Origin: an uncultured Pseudomonas sp.
Lineage (GTDB): Bacteria; Pseudomonadota; Gammaproteobacteria; Pseudomonadales; Pseudomonadaceae
Assembly (NCBI RefSeq): GCF_946885885.1
Contig: NZ_CAMPHN010000034.1
Span: forward strand, 1 to 34,032
Length of the DNA stretch: 34,032 nucleotides
Direction of reading: 5' to 3'
Within the stretch, counting starts at the first letter, position 1; each line of letters opens with the position of its first letter. The position numbers were made by a program, and so were the translations under genes. Positions 16,937 to 26,551 of the stretch are shown piece after piece. The notes under the pieces were generated by a model. It did no database searches and was not told the origin of the DNA. It saw nothing but the letters and a program-made list of their open reading frames with translations.

Positions 16937-17800
16937 TCAGTCGCCGGGCGCCTGTTCGTAGAGCAGAAAATTACCGGCTTGCGCGGGGTTTTCATCGTCC
17001 AGTGCGGGTACCGTGGCCTCGTCTTTCAGGTTGACCCCGGACAATTTGCGGTGGCAGGCCTCGCGCATCAGGTAGAGCAGGCGATGGGCGGCCATGCCGT
17101 AGCTGAGGCCTTCCAATCGCACATTGGAGATGCAATTGCGATAGGCGTCGGTCAGGCCGACCTTGGGCGCGTAAGTGAAATACAGGCCGAGGCTGTCCGG
17201 CGAACTGAGGCCGGGGCGTTCGCCGATCAGGATCACCACCATGCGCGCGCCGAGCAGCTCGCCGATCTCGTCGGCCACCGCCACCCGCGCCTGCTCCACC
17301 AGCACCACCGGCGACAGCGACCAGCCTTCGAGGCGCGCCAGTTCTTCCATGCGGGCGAGAAACGGCAGGGTATGGCGATGCACCGCGAGCGCCGAGAGGC
17401 CGTCGGCGACCACCACGGCCAGGTCGATGCTGCCCGGATGGGCTTGGGCATAGTCGCGCAGACGCTGCGCCGAGGCGGCGTCCAGACGGCGCCCCAGGTC
17501 CGGGCGTTTCAGGTAGGTGTCGCGGTCGCTGGCGGCGCTGTGCAGCAGCAGGCTGGCGCGCCCGCGTTCGGCCAGCGCGGCGCTCAGCCCCGGGTGGTCG
17601 AACGCCAGATGCACGGCGTCGCGGGCCTGGGCGTGGGCGTACTGGAAGTCCAGCAGCGCCTTGGTCGGCAGGCTGGTGCCGGCGCGGCCAAGGGCGATGC
17701 GCGCGGGGGTCAACCTGCGCAGTTGTTGCCAGGGGTTGGCGATGGCGCCGGAGGTGTCGTCTGGTGCGGGGTCGATATGGGTTGGCTTGATTTCACACAT
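16937..17800 (-). CDS. eutC: Ethanolamine ammonia-lyase, small subunit
   Basis: 287 residues. With EutB it forms the adenosylcobalamin-dependent lyase that splits ethanolamine to acetaldehyde and ammonia. The cobalamin-contacting C-terminal region is clear: [37 protein letters not shown] and [30 protein letters not shown] is the conserved N-terminal entry. A strong ribosome site GAGGAGG precedes ATG 17800. eutB ends only 11 nt upstream, so the two are co-translated. No microcompartment shell genes or reactivase eutA are present. Confidence 0.96.
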   Translation of the reverse strand: MCEIKPTHIDPAPDDTSGAIANPWQQLRRLTPARIALGRAGTSLPTKALLDFQYAHAQARDAVHLAFDHPGLSAALAERGRASLLLHSAASDRDTYLKRPDLGRRLDAASAQRLRDYAQAHPGSIDLAVVVADGLSALAVHRHTLPFLARMEELARLEGWSLSPVVLVEQARVAVADEIGELLGARMVVILIGERPGLSSPDSLGLYFTYAPKVGLTDAYRNCISNVRLEGLSYGMAAHRLLYLMREACHRKLSGVNLKDEATVPALDDENPAQAGNFLLYEQAPGD

Positions 17801-17811
17801 GCGCGGCCTCC

Positions 17812-19206
17812 TCAGCTCAATTGCGCCAGGGCCTGGCGAAACGCCGGCGGTAGGTTTTCGCCGAAGCGCACGCGGCCGTCGGCCTGGGTGAAGATGCCCA
17901 TGTTCTGCAACCAGGTTTCGAATTCCGGGGCGGGCTTCAAGCCCAGCGCTTGGCGCGCGTAGAGCGCGTCGTGGAACGAGGTGGTCTGGTAGTTGAGCAT
18001 GATGTCGTCGGAACCGGGGATGCCCATGATGAAGTTGATCCCGGCCACGCCGAACAGCGTCAGCAGGGTGTCCATGTCGTCCTGGTCGGCTTCGGCGTGG
18101 TTGGTGTAACAGACGTCGCAGCCCATCGGCAGGCCGAGCAGCTTGCCGCAGAAGTGGTCCTCCAGGCCGGCGCGGATGATCTGCTTGCCGTTGTACAGGT
18201 ACTCGGGGCCGATAAAACCGACCACGGTATTCACCAGGAACGGCTTGAAATGCCGGGCCACCGCGTAGGCGCGGGTTTCGCAGGTCTGCTGGTCGAGGCC
18301 GTGGTGGGCGTTGGCCGAGAGCGCGCTGCCCTGGCCGGTTTCGAAGTACATCAGGTTGTTGCCCAGGGGGCCGCGTTTCAGCGACAGCCCCGCCTCGTAG
18401 CCTTCCTGGAGGATTTTCAGGCTGACGCCGAAGCTGGCGTTGGCCGCCTCGGTGCCGGCGATCGATTGGAACACCAGGTCCAGCGGCACGCCGCGTTCGA
18501 TCGCGGCGATCGAGGTGGTGACATGGGTCAGCACGCAGGCCTGGGTCGGTATTTCGTAGCGCTGGATGATCGCGTCGAGCATTTCCAGCAGGGCGCAGAT
18601 CGAGGCGATGTTGTCGGTGGCCGGATTGATCCCGAGCATGGCGTCGCCGTTGCCGTAGAGCAGGCCATCGAGAATGCTCGCGGCGATGCCGGCCGGTTCG
18701 TCGGTCGGGTGGTTCGGCTGCAGGCGGGTGGACATGCGCCCGCGCAGGCCGACGGTGTTGCGAAAGCGGGTGACCACACGGATTTTCTGCGCCACCAGCA
18801 CCAGGTCCTGCACGCGCATGATCTTCGACACGGCGGCGGCCATTTCCGGGGTCAGGCCGGGGGCCAGTTTGCCCAGCGACTGCTCGTTGGCTTGGTCGCC
18901 GAGCAACCAGTCGCGCAGGCCGCCGACGGTCAGGTGGCTGACGGGGGCGAAGGCGTCGCGGTCATGGCTGTCGATGATCAGCCGGGTGACTTCGTCGCTC
19001 TCGTAAGGGATCAGCGCCTCGTCGAGAAAGTGTTTCAGCGGAATGTCGGCCAGGGCCATTTGCGCGGCCACGCGCTCGGCGTCATTGTGCGCCGCGACTT
19101 CCGCCAGGTAGTCGCCGGAACGCGCCGGGCTGGCTTTGGCCATGACTTCCTTGAGGCTGTCGAAGCGGTAGGTTTCGCCGCCGATGGAGTGGGAAAAACG
19201 GGCCAT
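17812..19206 (-). CDS. eutB: Ethanolamine ammonia-lyase, large subunit
   Basis: 464 residues, full length for the family. EutB is a TIM barrel that holds ethanolamine and contacts the adenosyl group of B12. Recognisable blocks are [24 protein letters not shown] in part ([13 protein letters not shown]), [26 protein letters not shown], and [17 protein letters not shown], the last characteristic of EutB. The ribosome site AGGAG lies 9-10 nt before ATG 19206. It follows the permease gene by 68 bp and precedes eutC by 11 bp, so eat-eutB-eutC is an operon under the sigma-54 promoter before eat. Confidence 0.97.
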   Translation of the reverse strand: MARFSHSIGGETYRFDSLKEVMAKASPARSGDYLAEVAAHNDAERVAAQMALADIPLKHFLDEALIPYESDEVTRLIIDSHDRDAFAPVSHLTVGGLRDWLLGDQANEQSLGKLAPGLTPEMAAAVSKIMRVQDLVLVAQKIRVVTRFRNTVGLRGRMSTRLQPNHPTDEPAGIAASILDGLLYGNGDAMLGINPATDNIASICALLEMLDAIIQRYEIPTQACVLTHVTTSIAAIERGVPLDLVFQSIAGTEAANASFGVSLKILQEGYEAGLSLKRGPLGNNLMYFETGQGSALSANAHHGLDQQTCETRAYAVARHFKPFLVNTVVGFIGPEYLYNGKQIIRAGLEDHFCGKLLGLPMGCDVCYTNHAEADQDDMDTLLTLFGVAGINFIMGIPGSDDIMLNYQTTSFHDALYARQALGLKPAPEFETWLQNMGIFTQADGRVRFGENLPPAFRQALAQLS

Positions 19207-19274
19207 GTGCGCGGGCTCCTGAAACGCGAAAGGTTGGGGTCTCTGCCGGCCTTGCGGCGCAGCAGAGGAACGGC

Positions 19275-20645
19275 TCAGACGCCGGTCAACATGGCGTCTG
19301 CCGGGGCTTCGGCGCGTTGCTGATGGGTCAGTTGGAAATAGATGAAACCCGCGCCCATAAAACCGAGGAAAACCAGGGCGATCAGCATATTGAACCAGAC
19401 CATCGCCGCCAGACAGACCAGCGCGAGGACCAGGGCGATGCCCGGCACCACCGGGTAGCCCGGGGCACGGAAGGTGCGTTGCAGATCAGGCTCGGTTTTA
19501 CGCAGTTTGAACAGGCTGAGCATGCTCATGATGTACATCACGATGGCGCCGAACACCGCCATGGTGATCATCGCCGCGGTCAGGCTCATGCCTTGCAAGT
19601 TGATCAGGCCGTCGCTGTAGATCGCCGCGATGCCGATCGCGCCACCGGCGAGAATCGCCCGGTGCGGGGTCTGGAAGCGATTCAGTTTGGCCAGACTGGC
19701 CGGCAGGTAACCGGCGCGTGCGAGGGCGAAGAACTGCCGCGAGTAGCCGAGGATGATGCCGTGGAAGCTCGCCACCAGGCCGAACAGGCCGATCCACACC
19801 AGCATGTGCATCCAGTTCGAGTTATCGCCGACCACCGCCTTCATCGCTTGCGGCAGCGGGTCGTTGATGTTCGACAGCTGGCGCCAGTCGCCGACGCCGC
19901 CGGCCATGATCATCACCCCGATCGCCAGGAACACCAGGGTCAGAATGCCGCTGACATAGGCTCTGGGAATAGTGCGCTTGGGATCCTTGGCTTCTTCGGC
20001 GGCCATGGCCGCGCCTTCGATGGCGAGGAAGAACCAGATGGCGAAGGGGATCGCGGCGAAGATCCCGGCGATCGATGCGCTGCTGAAGGTGTCCGAGCCG
20101 GCCCAGCCATTCAGCGCGAAGTTGCTGAAGCTGAAGCCCGGCGCGACCACGCCCATAAATACCAGCAACTCGCCGACCGCGAGCACCGTGACCACCAGCT
20201 CGAAGGTCGCGGCAATGCTGACGCCGAGGATATTCAAGGTCATGAACACGAAATAGGCGCCGACCGCCGCGTGTTTGGGGGCGAGTTCCGGGAACTGCAC
20301 ATTGAGGTAGGCGCCGATCGCCATGGCGATCGCTGGCGGTGCGAAGACGAACTCGATCAGGGTGGCTAATCCTGCGATCAGGCCGCCTTTTTCGCCGAAC
20401 GCGCGCCGGCTATAGGCGAAGGGACCGCCCGCGTGGGGGATCGCCGTGGTCAGTTCGGTAAAGCTGAAAATAAAGCAGGTGTACATCGCCGCGACCATCA
20501 GCGCGGTGACCAGAAAGCCCAGGGTGCCGGCGCTGCCCCAGCCGTAGCTCCAGCCGAAATACTCGCCGGAAATCACCAGGCCGACGGCTATGCCCCATAA
20601 ATGCAGGGTGCCGAGCGTGGGTTTGAGTTGTGTCGTGGAAGTCAT
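19275..20645 (-). CDS. eat: Ethanolamine permease (APC superfamily)
   Basis: 456 residues from ATG 20645. A TTG 33 bp upstream is in frame, but it falls at or before the predicted sigma-54 transcription start, so the ATG is preferred. About 12 membrane segments are evident. Amino-acid permease marks include the first helix GIAVGLVISGEYFGWSYGWG, the mid helix IPFAIWFFLAIEGAAMAAEEAKDP and FRAPGYPVVPG near the end. It imports ethanolamine for EutBC. Operon with eutB and eutC downstream. Confidence 0.9.
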   Translation of the reverse strand: MTSTTQLKPTLGTLHLWGIAVGLVISGEYFGWSYGWGSAGTLGFLVTALMVAAMYTCFIFSFTELTTAIPHAGGPFAYSRRAFGEKGGLIAGLATLIEFVFAPPAIAMAIGAYLNVQFPELAPKHAAVGAYFVFMTLNILGVSIAATFELVVTVLAVGELLVFMGVVAPGFSFSNFALNGWAGSDTFSSASIAGIFAAIPFAIWFFLAIEGAAMAAEEAKDPKRTIPRAYVSGILTLVFLAIGVMIMAGGVGDWRQLSNINDPLPQAMKAVVGDNSNWMHMLVWIGLFGLVASFHGIILGYSRQFFALARAGYLPASLAKLNRFQTPHRAILAGGAIGIAAIYSDGLINLQGMSLTAAMITMAVFGAIVMYIMSMLSLFKLRKTEPDLQRTFRAPGYPVVPGIALVLALVCLAAMVWFNMLIALVFLGFMGAGFIYFQLTHQQRAEAPADAMLTGV

Positions 20646-20687
20646 CGAGTACCCGCCCAAAGTAGTGGTATAGACCAAAAGATATGC

Positions 20688-20703
20688 AGCAACGCCTATG
20701 CCA
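20688..20703 (-). promoter_or_regulatory. Sigma-54 promoter of eat-eutB-eutC
   Basis: The minus strand reads TGGCATAGGCGTTGCT, with GG and GC exactly 10 bp apart and one main mismatch to TGGCAC-N5-TTGCW. Transcription should begin near 20677, leaving about 32 nt to the eat ATG. This agrees with RpoN control of ethanolamine use reported for P. aeruginosa. Confidence 0.78.
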
Positions 20704-20846
20704 GCCGCGACGGGTGGTCGCGGCGGGCATGGCGTTTTGCGTTTTTAGCTAAGCGGAAGGCGTTTTCAGATATGTTGTGCCGGTTGCCGCGCCGTAGGAC
20801 GGGTGTAACCCGCCACCAATCAGGCGGGTTGCACCCGCCCTACGGG
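20703..20846. repeat. Two hairpins between the aldehyde dehydrogenase gene and eat
   Basis: GCCGCGAC/GTCGCGGC (about 20704-20724, 5-nt loop) abuts the -24 element of the eat promoter. GTAGGACGGGTGTAACCCGCC and its complement (20793-20842) form a large dispersed-repeat hairpin just after the dehydrogenase stop, and could end that transcript. No enhancer copy matching the one at 22661-22725 was seen here. Confidence 0.6.
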
Positions 20847-22367
20847 TCAGAAGAAGCCCAGCGGGTTGGTGTCGTAGCTTACCAGCAGGTTTTTTGTCTG
20901 CTGATAGTGCTCGAGTGCCACTTTATGGGTCTCGCGACCGACGCCGGATTTCTTGTAGCCGCCGAACGCGGCATGCGCCGGGTACAGGTGATAGCAGTTG
21001 GTCCATACGCGACCGGCCTTGATCGCCCGGCCCATGCGGTAAGCGCGGTTGATATCGCGGGTCCAGAGGCCGGCGCCGAGGCCGAACTCGGTGTCGTTGG
21101 CGATGGCCAGGGCTTCGGCTTCGTCCTTGAAGGTGGTGACGCTGACCACCGGGCCGAAGATTTCTTCCTGGAATACGCGCATCTTGTTGTGGCCCTTGAG
21201 CAGGGTCGGCTGGATGTAATAACCGCCGCTCAGCGTGCCGCTGAGTTTTTCCACCGCGCCGCCGGTCAGCAGCTCGGCGCCTTCCTGCTTGGCGATTTCC
21301 AGGTAGCTGAGGATCTTGTCGAACTGCTGCTCGGAGGCCTGGGCGCCGACCATGGTCTCGGTGTCCAGCGGGTCGCCGCGCTTGATCTGCTCGACCTTCT
21401 TCATCACCTCGGCCATAAAGGCCGGATAGATCGACTCCTGCACCAGGGCCCGCGACGGGCAGGTACAGACCTCGCCCTGGTTGAAGAACGCCAATACCAG
21501 GCCCTCGGCGGCTTTTTCGATAAAGCTCGGTTCGGCCTGCATGATGTCTTCGAAGAAGATGTTCGGCGATTTGCCGCCCAGCTCGACGGTGGAGGGGATG
21601 ATGTTCTCCGCCGCGCATTTGAGGATATGCGCGCCGACCGGGGTGGAGCCGGTGAAGGCGATCTTGGCGATGCGCTTGCTGGTCGCCAGGGCTTCGCCGG
21701 CTTCCTTGCCGAAGCCCTGCACCACGTTAAGCACTCCAGCCGGTAGTAAATCGCCGATCAGCTCCAGCAGCACGCTGATGCCCAGCGGGGTTTGCTCGGC
21801 CGGCTTGAGCACCACGCAGTTGCCGGCGGCCAGGGCCGGGGCGAGTTTCCAGGCGGCCATCAGCAGCGGGAAGTTCCACGGGATGATCTGCCCGACCACG
21901 CCGAGCGGTTCGTGGATGTGATAGGCCACGGTGTTGCCGTCGATTTCGGCGGCGCTGCCTTCCTGGGCTCGCAGACAACCGGCGAAGTAGCGGAAGTGAT
22001 CGGCGGCCAGGGGAATGTCGGCGTTCAGGGTTTCGCGCACGGCTTTGCCGTTGTCCCAGGTCTCGGTGATCGCGAGCATTTCCAGATTGGCTTCGATGCG
22101 CTCGGCGATCTTCAGCAGGATCAGCGAGCGTTCCTGCACCGAGGTTTTGCCCCAGGCGTCGGCGGCAGCGTGGGCGGCGTCCAGCGCCTTGTCGATGTCG
22201 GCGGCGGTGGAGCGGGGGAATTCGGCGATCGGCAGGCCGTTGACCGGCGAGGTGTTGGTGAAATATTGGCCGCCTACCGGTGGCACGAACTCGCCGCCGA
22301 TGTAATTGCCATAACGCGCCTTGAAGGAAACGAGGGCGCCTTCGGTACCGGGATGGGCATAACGCAT
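20847..22367 (-). CDS. NAD-dependent acetaldehyde/aldehyde dehydrogenase (ExaC-type)
   Basis: 506 residues. It oxidises an aldehyde, here most likely acetaldehyde from EutBC, to the acid. Catalytic residues are visible: Cys301 in FFNQGEVC and Glu262 in [28 protein letters not shown] and FTGSTPVG line the NAD site. Length and sequence resemble ExaC/AldB-type enzymes (506 residues), also named as a hydrazone dehydrogenase relative in P. aeruginosa at the same position. The ribosome site CAGGAGA precedes ATG 22367. It is transcribed divergently from eatR, from a sigma-54 promoter 220 bp upstream, and stands just upstream of eat on the same strand. Confidence 0.93.
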   Translation of the reverse strand: MRYAHPGTEGALVSFKARYGNYIGGEFVPPVGGQYFTNTSPVNGLPIAEFPRSTAADIDKALDAAHAAADAWGKTSVQERSLILLKIAERIEANLEMLAITETWDNGKAVRETLNADIPLAADHFRYFAGCLRAQEGSAAEIDGNTVAYHIHEPLGVVGQIIPWNFPLLMAAWKLAPALAAGNCVVLKPAEQTPLGISVLLELIGDLLPAGVLNVVQGFGKEAGEALATSKRIAKIAFTGSTPVGAHILKCAAENIIPSTVELGGKSPNIFFEDIMQAEPSFIEKAAEGLVLAFFNQGEVCTCPSRALVQESIYPAFMAEVMKKVEQIKRGDPLDTETMVGAQASEQQFDKILSYLEIAKQEGAELLTGGAVEKLSGTLSGGYYIQPTLLKGHNKMRVFQEEIFGPVVSVTTFKDEAEALAIANDTEFGLGAGLWTRDINRAYRMGRAIKAGRVWTNCYHLYPAHAAFGGYKKSGVGRETHKVALEHYQQTKNLLVSYDTNPLGFF

Positions 22368-22407
22368 GGTGAGAATCTCCTGGCTTTTGTACTTATTGGG
22401 GAGGCGC

Positions 22408-22540
22408 CTAGTGTCTCGAAACGAATGCTTGTCGCTTTCAGTGGGAGGGGCCGGGCGGCGCTCCGCTGGGCGGCACTCCGCTTTAGCCGCGATTGATCTT
22501 GATAGCGCTGAAAAGCATCGCGGCTAAAGCCCCTCCCACA
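22408..22540. repeat. Large REP-type palindrome, copy A (in the dehydrogenase leader)
   Basis: GTGGGAGGGGC and TTTAGCCGCGA are mirrored by TCGCGGCTAAAGCCCCTCCCAC, forming a long hairpin. A 15-bp unit GGGCGGC(G/A)CTCCGCT is duplicated inside it. The flank CTAGTGTCTCGAAACGAAT matches copy B at 24880-25013. It lies between the sigma-54 promoter and the dehydrogenase start, so it is transcribed in the leader. Confidence 0.8.
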
Positions 22541-22587
22541 TAAGGCTGGCGTCGAACCGACATCACAGGGCGCGTGCCAGGGACTAG

Positions 22588-22603
22588 AGCAAGGCTTGGG
22601 CCA
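22588..22603 (-). promoter_or_regulatory. Sigma-54 promoter of the aldehyde dehydrogenase gene
   Basis: The minus strand reads TGGCCCAAGCCTTGCT, GG-N10-GC with one mismatch to TGGCAC-N5-TTGCW. The start near 22577 leaves a leader of about 210 nt containing REP copy A. The candidate enhancer site is 60-120 bp upstream. Confidence 0.7.
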
Positions 22604-22660
22604 GTTGCCGGGAAAGCCCGTTCCAGAGCGTTGTCTTTGGGCTTTCGGGTGAGCGTTGGA

Positions 22661-22725
22661 TGACGCGGTGTATCGCGCCTGGCGCAGCGCCGGTGACAGT
22701 TTGTACCGCTCCCGATACAGCGTCA
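22661..22725. promoter_or_regulatory. Candidate EatR enhancer site (long inverted repeat)
   Basis: TGACGCGGTGTATCG (22661-22675) and CGATACAGCGTCA (22713-22725) are inverted copies differing only by a GG insertion, 37 bp apart. They lie in the divergent region, upstream of the dehydrogenase sigma-54 promoter at the distance expected for an enhancer-binding protein, and 100 bp before eatR. Function is inferred from position and symmetry. Confidence 0.5.
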
Positions 22726-22824
22726 TGACTCGCCGGTCAGCCCGCCTTGCAATGGCTTTGCGCCTGGAGGATGCTGCCAGGCGAAGTTCGATTACGTGCG
22801 ACTCCAAAGCGGAGAACAATAACA

Positions 22825-24723
22825 ATGCACAATCACGCAAGCCGTCATGCCCAGCAGGTGCTGACCGTGGCCCGGGGCCGCAGTCCCGCCGCCGGCCCGG
22901 CCGCCGATCCTTCGGTGGCGCGCTCCTGGTTACGTTGCCTGGAGCAATACCGTCTCGACCCGGCCCGCGCTTCGGCCCCGGCGGTACTCGAGCACGCGCG
23001 CATGCTCGAACGCCGCGAACAGTTGCGCCAGGTGCTGGAGATTTCCAGCAACGAGATGAACAGCCTGCACCGTCAACTGGCCGGCTCCGGTCATGCGGTG
23101 TTGCTCACCGACGCCCGTGGGGTGATTCTCAACTGTGTCACCCAGCAGGCGGAAAAACGCACCTTCGAACAGGCCGGCCTGTGGCTGGGCGCGGACTGGA
23201 GCGAGGCCTGCGAAGGCACCAACGGCATCGGCACCTGCCTGGTCGAGCGCCAGCCGCTGACCATCCACCAGAACGAACATTTCCGCAGCCGCCATACCGG
23301 GCTGACCTGCTCGGCCAGCCCGGTGTTCGACCCCCATGGCGAGCTGTTGGCGGTGCTCGACGTGTCTTCGGCGCGCCACGACGTCTCGCGGCAAAGCCAG
23401 TTCCACACCATGGCCCTGGTCAACCTGTCGGCCAAGGTCATCGAAGGCTGCCACTTCATGCGCAGCTACGAAGGCGAATGGCTGCTGCGCTTCCATGCCC
23501 AGGCCGAATATATCGGCCAGTTCAGCGAGGGCCTGTTGGCGTTCGATGGCGATGGGCGGATCAGCGCGGTGAACCAGAGCGCGATCAACCTGCTCGGCCT
23601 GCCGCGGCAACGCCTGCTCGGGCGCACGCTGCTGGAGATATTCGACTGCCGCCTGGACAACCTGCTCGGCCGCGCCTCGCCGCAACCGGCGGCCAGCTGG
23701 CCGCTGTACACGCAAAAGGGCCAGCAACTGTTCGCCATGCTGCGCGGGCAACCGCCGCGCCGCACCCAGGCGCTGGGCGCGCAAGTGCTGGCGACGCCCG
23801 GTCTGTGTCTGGCCGATCCAGCTTTGCAGGCGGATTTTCGCCGTGCCCTGCGGGTGTACGAGCGCGACGTGCCGCTGCTGATCGGCGGCGAAACCGGCAC
23901 CGGCAAAGAAGCCTTCGCCAAGGCGCTGCACCAGGTCAGCTCGCGCGGCGGCAAACCCTTCGTCGCGCTCAACTGCGCGGCGATTCCCGAAAGCCTGATC
24001 GAGAGCGAATTGTTCGGCTACCGCGGCGGCAGCTTTACCGGCGCGCGCAAGGAGGGCATGCGCGGCAAGCTGCAACAGGCCGACGGCGGCACCCTGTTCC
24101 TCGACGAAATCGGCGATATGCCGCTGGCGCTGCAAACCCGGCTGTTGCGCGTGCTGGAAGAGCGGCAGATCGAACCCATCGGCGGCGAAACCCAGACCAT
24201 CGACGTGCGGGTGATCAGCGCCAGCCACCGCGACCTCGGCGAACGGGTCGCCAGCGGCGAGTTCCGCGAGGATCTGTATTACCGCCTCAATGGCCTGGAG
24301 CTGCGGTTGCCGCCGTTGCGCGAACGCGGCGACAAGCGTGAATTGCTGGATTTTCTGCTCGCCGAGGAGGCCCGTGGACTGCCCCTGCGCGTGGACGAAC
24401 GGGCCGGCAAAGCTTTGCTCGACTATGCCTGGCCAGGCAACGTGCGCCAGTTGCGCAATGTGTTGCGCACCTTGGCCGCGCTCTGCGACAACGGCCTGAT
24501 TGGCTACGCCGAACTGCCCGCGCAGATCCGCCACGCGCCCGCGACGCTGGCGCACACCGACACCGTCAAACCCGACCAGCTCGGCGATGCCGAACGCGCG
24601 GCCCTGCTCGCGGTGCTCGACGCCCAGCATTGGCATATGAGCCGCGCCGCCGAGCAACTCGGCATCAGCCGTAATACGCTGTATCGCAAACTGCGCAAAC
24701 ACGCGATCGCCCGGCGCGGATAA
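22825..24723 (+). CDS. eatR: Sigma-54-dependent activator of ethanolamine genes, EatR-like (AcoR type)
   Basis: 632 residues from ATG 22825 (GGAGA 9 nt upstream); an earlier in-frame start adds 26 residues of unlikely sequence. The N-terminal GAF-type sensor (about 75-225) has the AcoR-like EGTNGIGTCL, followed by a PAS-like part (230-280), then the AAA+ domain with Walker A GGETGTGK (354-361), the sigma-54 contact loop GSFTGA (402-407, a variant of GAFTGA), and Walker B GGTLFLDEIGD. The C-terminal Fis-type helix-turn-helix is SRAAEQLGISRNTLYRKLRK. Its place beside the sigma-54-driven ethanolamine genes supports the EatR assignment known from P. aeruginosa. Confidence 0.9.
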   Translation: MHNHASRHAQQVLTVARGRSPAAGPAADPSVARSWLRCLEQYRLDPARASAPAVLEHARMLERREQLRQVLEISSNEMNSLHRQLAGSGHAVLLTDARGVILNCVTQQAEKRTFEQAGLWLGADWSEACEGTNGIGTCLVERQPLTIHQNEHFRSRHTGLTCSASPVFDPHGELLAVLDVSSARHDVSRQSQFHTMALVNLSAKVIEGCHFMRSYEGEWLLRFHAQAEYIGQFSEGLLAFDGDGRISAVNQSAINLLGLPRQRLLGRTLLEIFDCRLDNLLGRASPQPAASWPLYTQKGQQLFAMLRGQPPRRTQALGAQVLATPGLCLADPALQADFRRALRVYERDVPLLIGGETGTGKEAFAKALHQVSSRGGKPFVALNCAAIPESLIESELFGYRGGSFTGARKEGMRGKLQQADGGTLFLDEIGDMPLALQTRLLRVLEERQIEPIGGETQTIDVRVISASHRDLGERVASGEFREDLYYRLNGLELRLPPLRERGDKRELLDFLLAEEARGLPLRVDERAGKALLDYAWPGNVRQLRNVLRTLAALCDNGLIGYAELPAQIRHAPATLAHTDTVKPDQLGDAERAALLAVLDAQHWHMSRAAEQLGISRNTLYRKLRKHAIARRG

Positions 24724-25044
24724 GACACAGGCTGCGTAGTAGGCTAACCGGCCGTAGGTTGGTGCTGAGCGCAGCGAAGCCCAACAAGATGACAACGGAT
24801 TCTGCATCGCCGCGCCCGCGACGTTCTGCCGAGAACGGCGCGGGTCGCTGTGCTAACCTGCGGCGAGTTTTTCACGGCCCTGGTGTCGCGACACGAATCG
24901 TCTGTCGCTTTCCGTGGGAGGGGCCGGGCGGCGCTCCGCTTTAGCCGCGATGTTTTCAGCGCCTTTAAGGTCCGTCGCGGCTAAAGCCCCTCCCACCGCC
25001 CTCACGACACTAGAAGCCTGATCGGTCCGTTTTCGAGGTTATCC
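24724..25044. repeat. Repeat-filled spacer with large REP-type palindrome, copy B
   Basis: 24752-24786 carries GTAGGTTGGTGCTGAGC...GAAGCCCAAC, the family also at 3868-3951. 24880-25013 is the second copy of the long REP palindrome (core 24914-24996) in the same orientation as copy A at 22408; its outer arms read CTGGTGTCGCGA and, reversed, CTAGTGTCGTGA. No gene is supported. The two copies flank eatR as direct repeats. Confidence 0.75.
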
Positions 25045-26394
25045 ATGCATATCCATATTCTCGGTATCTGCGGCACCTTTATGGGCTCGCTGGCCGTGCT
25101 GGCCAAGGAGTTGGGCCATCGCGTCACCGGCTCCGACGCCAATGTCTACCCGCCGATGAGCACCCAGCTCGAAGCCCAGGGCATCGAGTTGACCCAGGGT
25201 TACGACGCCGCGCAACTGCAGCCCGCGCCGGACCTGGTGGTGATAGGCAACGCCCTGTCGCGCGGCAACCCGGCGGTGGAGTACGTGCTGAATCAAGGGC
25301 TGCCTTACGTCAGCGGCCCGCAATGGCTAGCCGACCACGTGCTGCAGGGCCGTTGGGTGCTGGCGGTGGCCGGCACCCATGGCAAGACCAGTAGCAGCAG
25401 CATGCTGGCCTGGGTGCTGGAGCATGCCGGCATGAGCCCGGGCTTTCTGATCGGCGGCGTGCCGCAGAACTTCGGCATTTCCGCGCGTCTCGGCGGCACG
25501 CCGTTTTTCGTGGTCGAGGCCGACGAGTACGACAGCGCCTTCTTCGACAAGCGCAGCAAATTCGTCCACTACCGCCCGCGCACCGCGATCCTGAACAACC
25601 TGGAATTCGACCACGCGGATATCTTCCCTGACCTGGCGGCCATCGAGCGGCAGTTCCACCATCTGGTGCGCACCATTCCCGGCGACGGCCTGATCATTCA
25701 CCCGCGCGGCGAAAGTGCGCTGCAACGGGTGATCGCCATGGGCTGTTGGACGCCGGTGCAGACCACCGGGGAGGGCGGCCAATGGCAGGCGCGCCTGCTC
25801 AGTGAAGACGGTTCGCGTTTCGAAGTGAGCTTTGAGGGCAAAATCGCCGGTGTGGTGGATTGGCAATTGACCGGCCAGCACAACGTCGCCAACGCCCTGG
25901 CGGTGCTGGCGGCGGCGCGGCATGTCGGCGTGGTGCCGGAGCTGGGCATCGCCGCGTTGTGCAGCTTTATCAACGCCAAACGGCGTATGGAGAAGGTCGC
26001 CGAAGTCAATGGCGTGACCATCTTCGACGACTTCGCCCACCACCCGACGGCCATCGCCACCACCCTCGACGGCCTGCGCAAGCGCATCGGCGATGCCAAG
26101 CTGATCGCCATCGTCGAGCCGCGTTCCAACTCGATGAAGCTCGGCGCGCACCGCGACGGTCTGCCGGAATCGGTGGCGCAGGCCGACTCGGTGTATTGGT
26201 ACGCGCCGCCGAACCTCGGCTGGGACCTGGCCGCCACGGTCGCCTCTTCCCGCGTGCCGACCCAAGTCTGCGACTCGCTGGAGGCGATTATCAAAGGGGT
26301 CAAGGCCGAGGCCGCGCCGGGCACCCAGGTGGTGGTGATGAGCAACGGTGGCTTCGGCGGTTTGCATGGCAAGCTGGCCGAGGCCCTTTTATAA
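25045..26394 (+). CDS. mpl: UDP-N-acetylmuramate:L-alanyl-gamma-D-glutamyl-meso-diaminopimelate ligase
   Basis: 449 residues. It reattaches the recycled murein tripeptide to UDP-MurNAc, using ATP, in cell-wall recycling. The Mur-ligase P-loop is GTHGKTS (110-116); other marks are the N-terminal [35 protein letters not shown] in part ([11 protein letters not shown]) and [13 protein letters not shown] in the C-terminal domain. The start ATG 25045 follows GAGG. An ordinary core gene; ubiX follows after a REP hairpin. Confidence 0.96.
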   Translation: MHIHILGICGTFMGSLAVLAKELGHRVTGSDANVYPPMSTQLEAQGIELTQGYDAAQLQPAPDLVVIGNALSRGNPAVEYVLNQGLPYVSGPQWLADHVLQGRWVLAVAGTHGKTSSSSMLAWVLEHAGMSPGFLIGGVPQNFGISARLGGTPFFVVEADEYDSAFFDKRSKFVHYRPRTAILNNLEFDHADIFPDLAAIERQFHHLVRTIPGDGLIIHPRGESALQRVIAMGCWTPVQTTGEGGQWQARLLSEDGSRFEVSFEGKIAGVVDWQLTGQHNVANALAVLAAARHVGVVPELGIAALCSFINAKRRMEKVAEVNGVTIFDDFAHHPTAIATTLDGLRKRIGDAKLIAIVEPRSNSMKLGAHRDGLPESVAQADSVYWYAPPNLGWDLAATVASSRVPTQVCDSLEAIIKGVKAEAAPGTQVVVMSNGGFGGLHGKLAEALL

Positions 26395-26437
26395 CGGCCA
26401 TGTATCAGTTTTGTGTTGCACGGAGCCGAAGCTCTTT

Positions 26438-26502
26438 GTAGGAGCCAGCTTGCTGGCGATCCAGGTCACGGCGAAAGGTATCGCCAGCGAGCTGGCTCCT
26501 AC
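26438..26502. repeat. Complete REP hairpin
   Basis: GTAGGAGCCAGCTTGCTGGCGAT and ATCGCCAGCGAGCTGGCTCCTAC, the well-known Pseudomonas REP pair, face each other across 19 bp between mpl and ubiX. A single arm of the family also occurs at about 16292-16314. Confidence 0.85.
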
Positions 26503-26551
26503 AGGCGCTGTGCTGTGGTCTGTTAGCCATTGCAACAACGAGAGTGAACTT

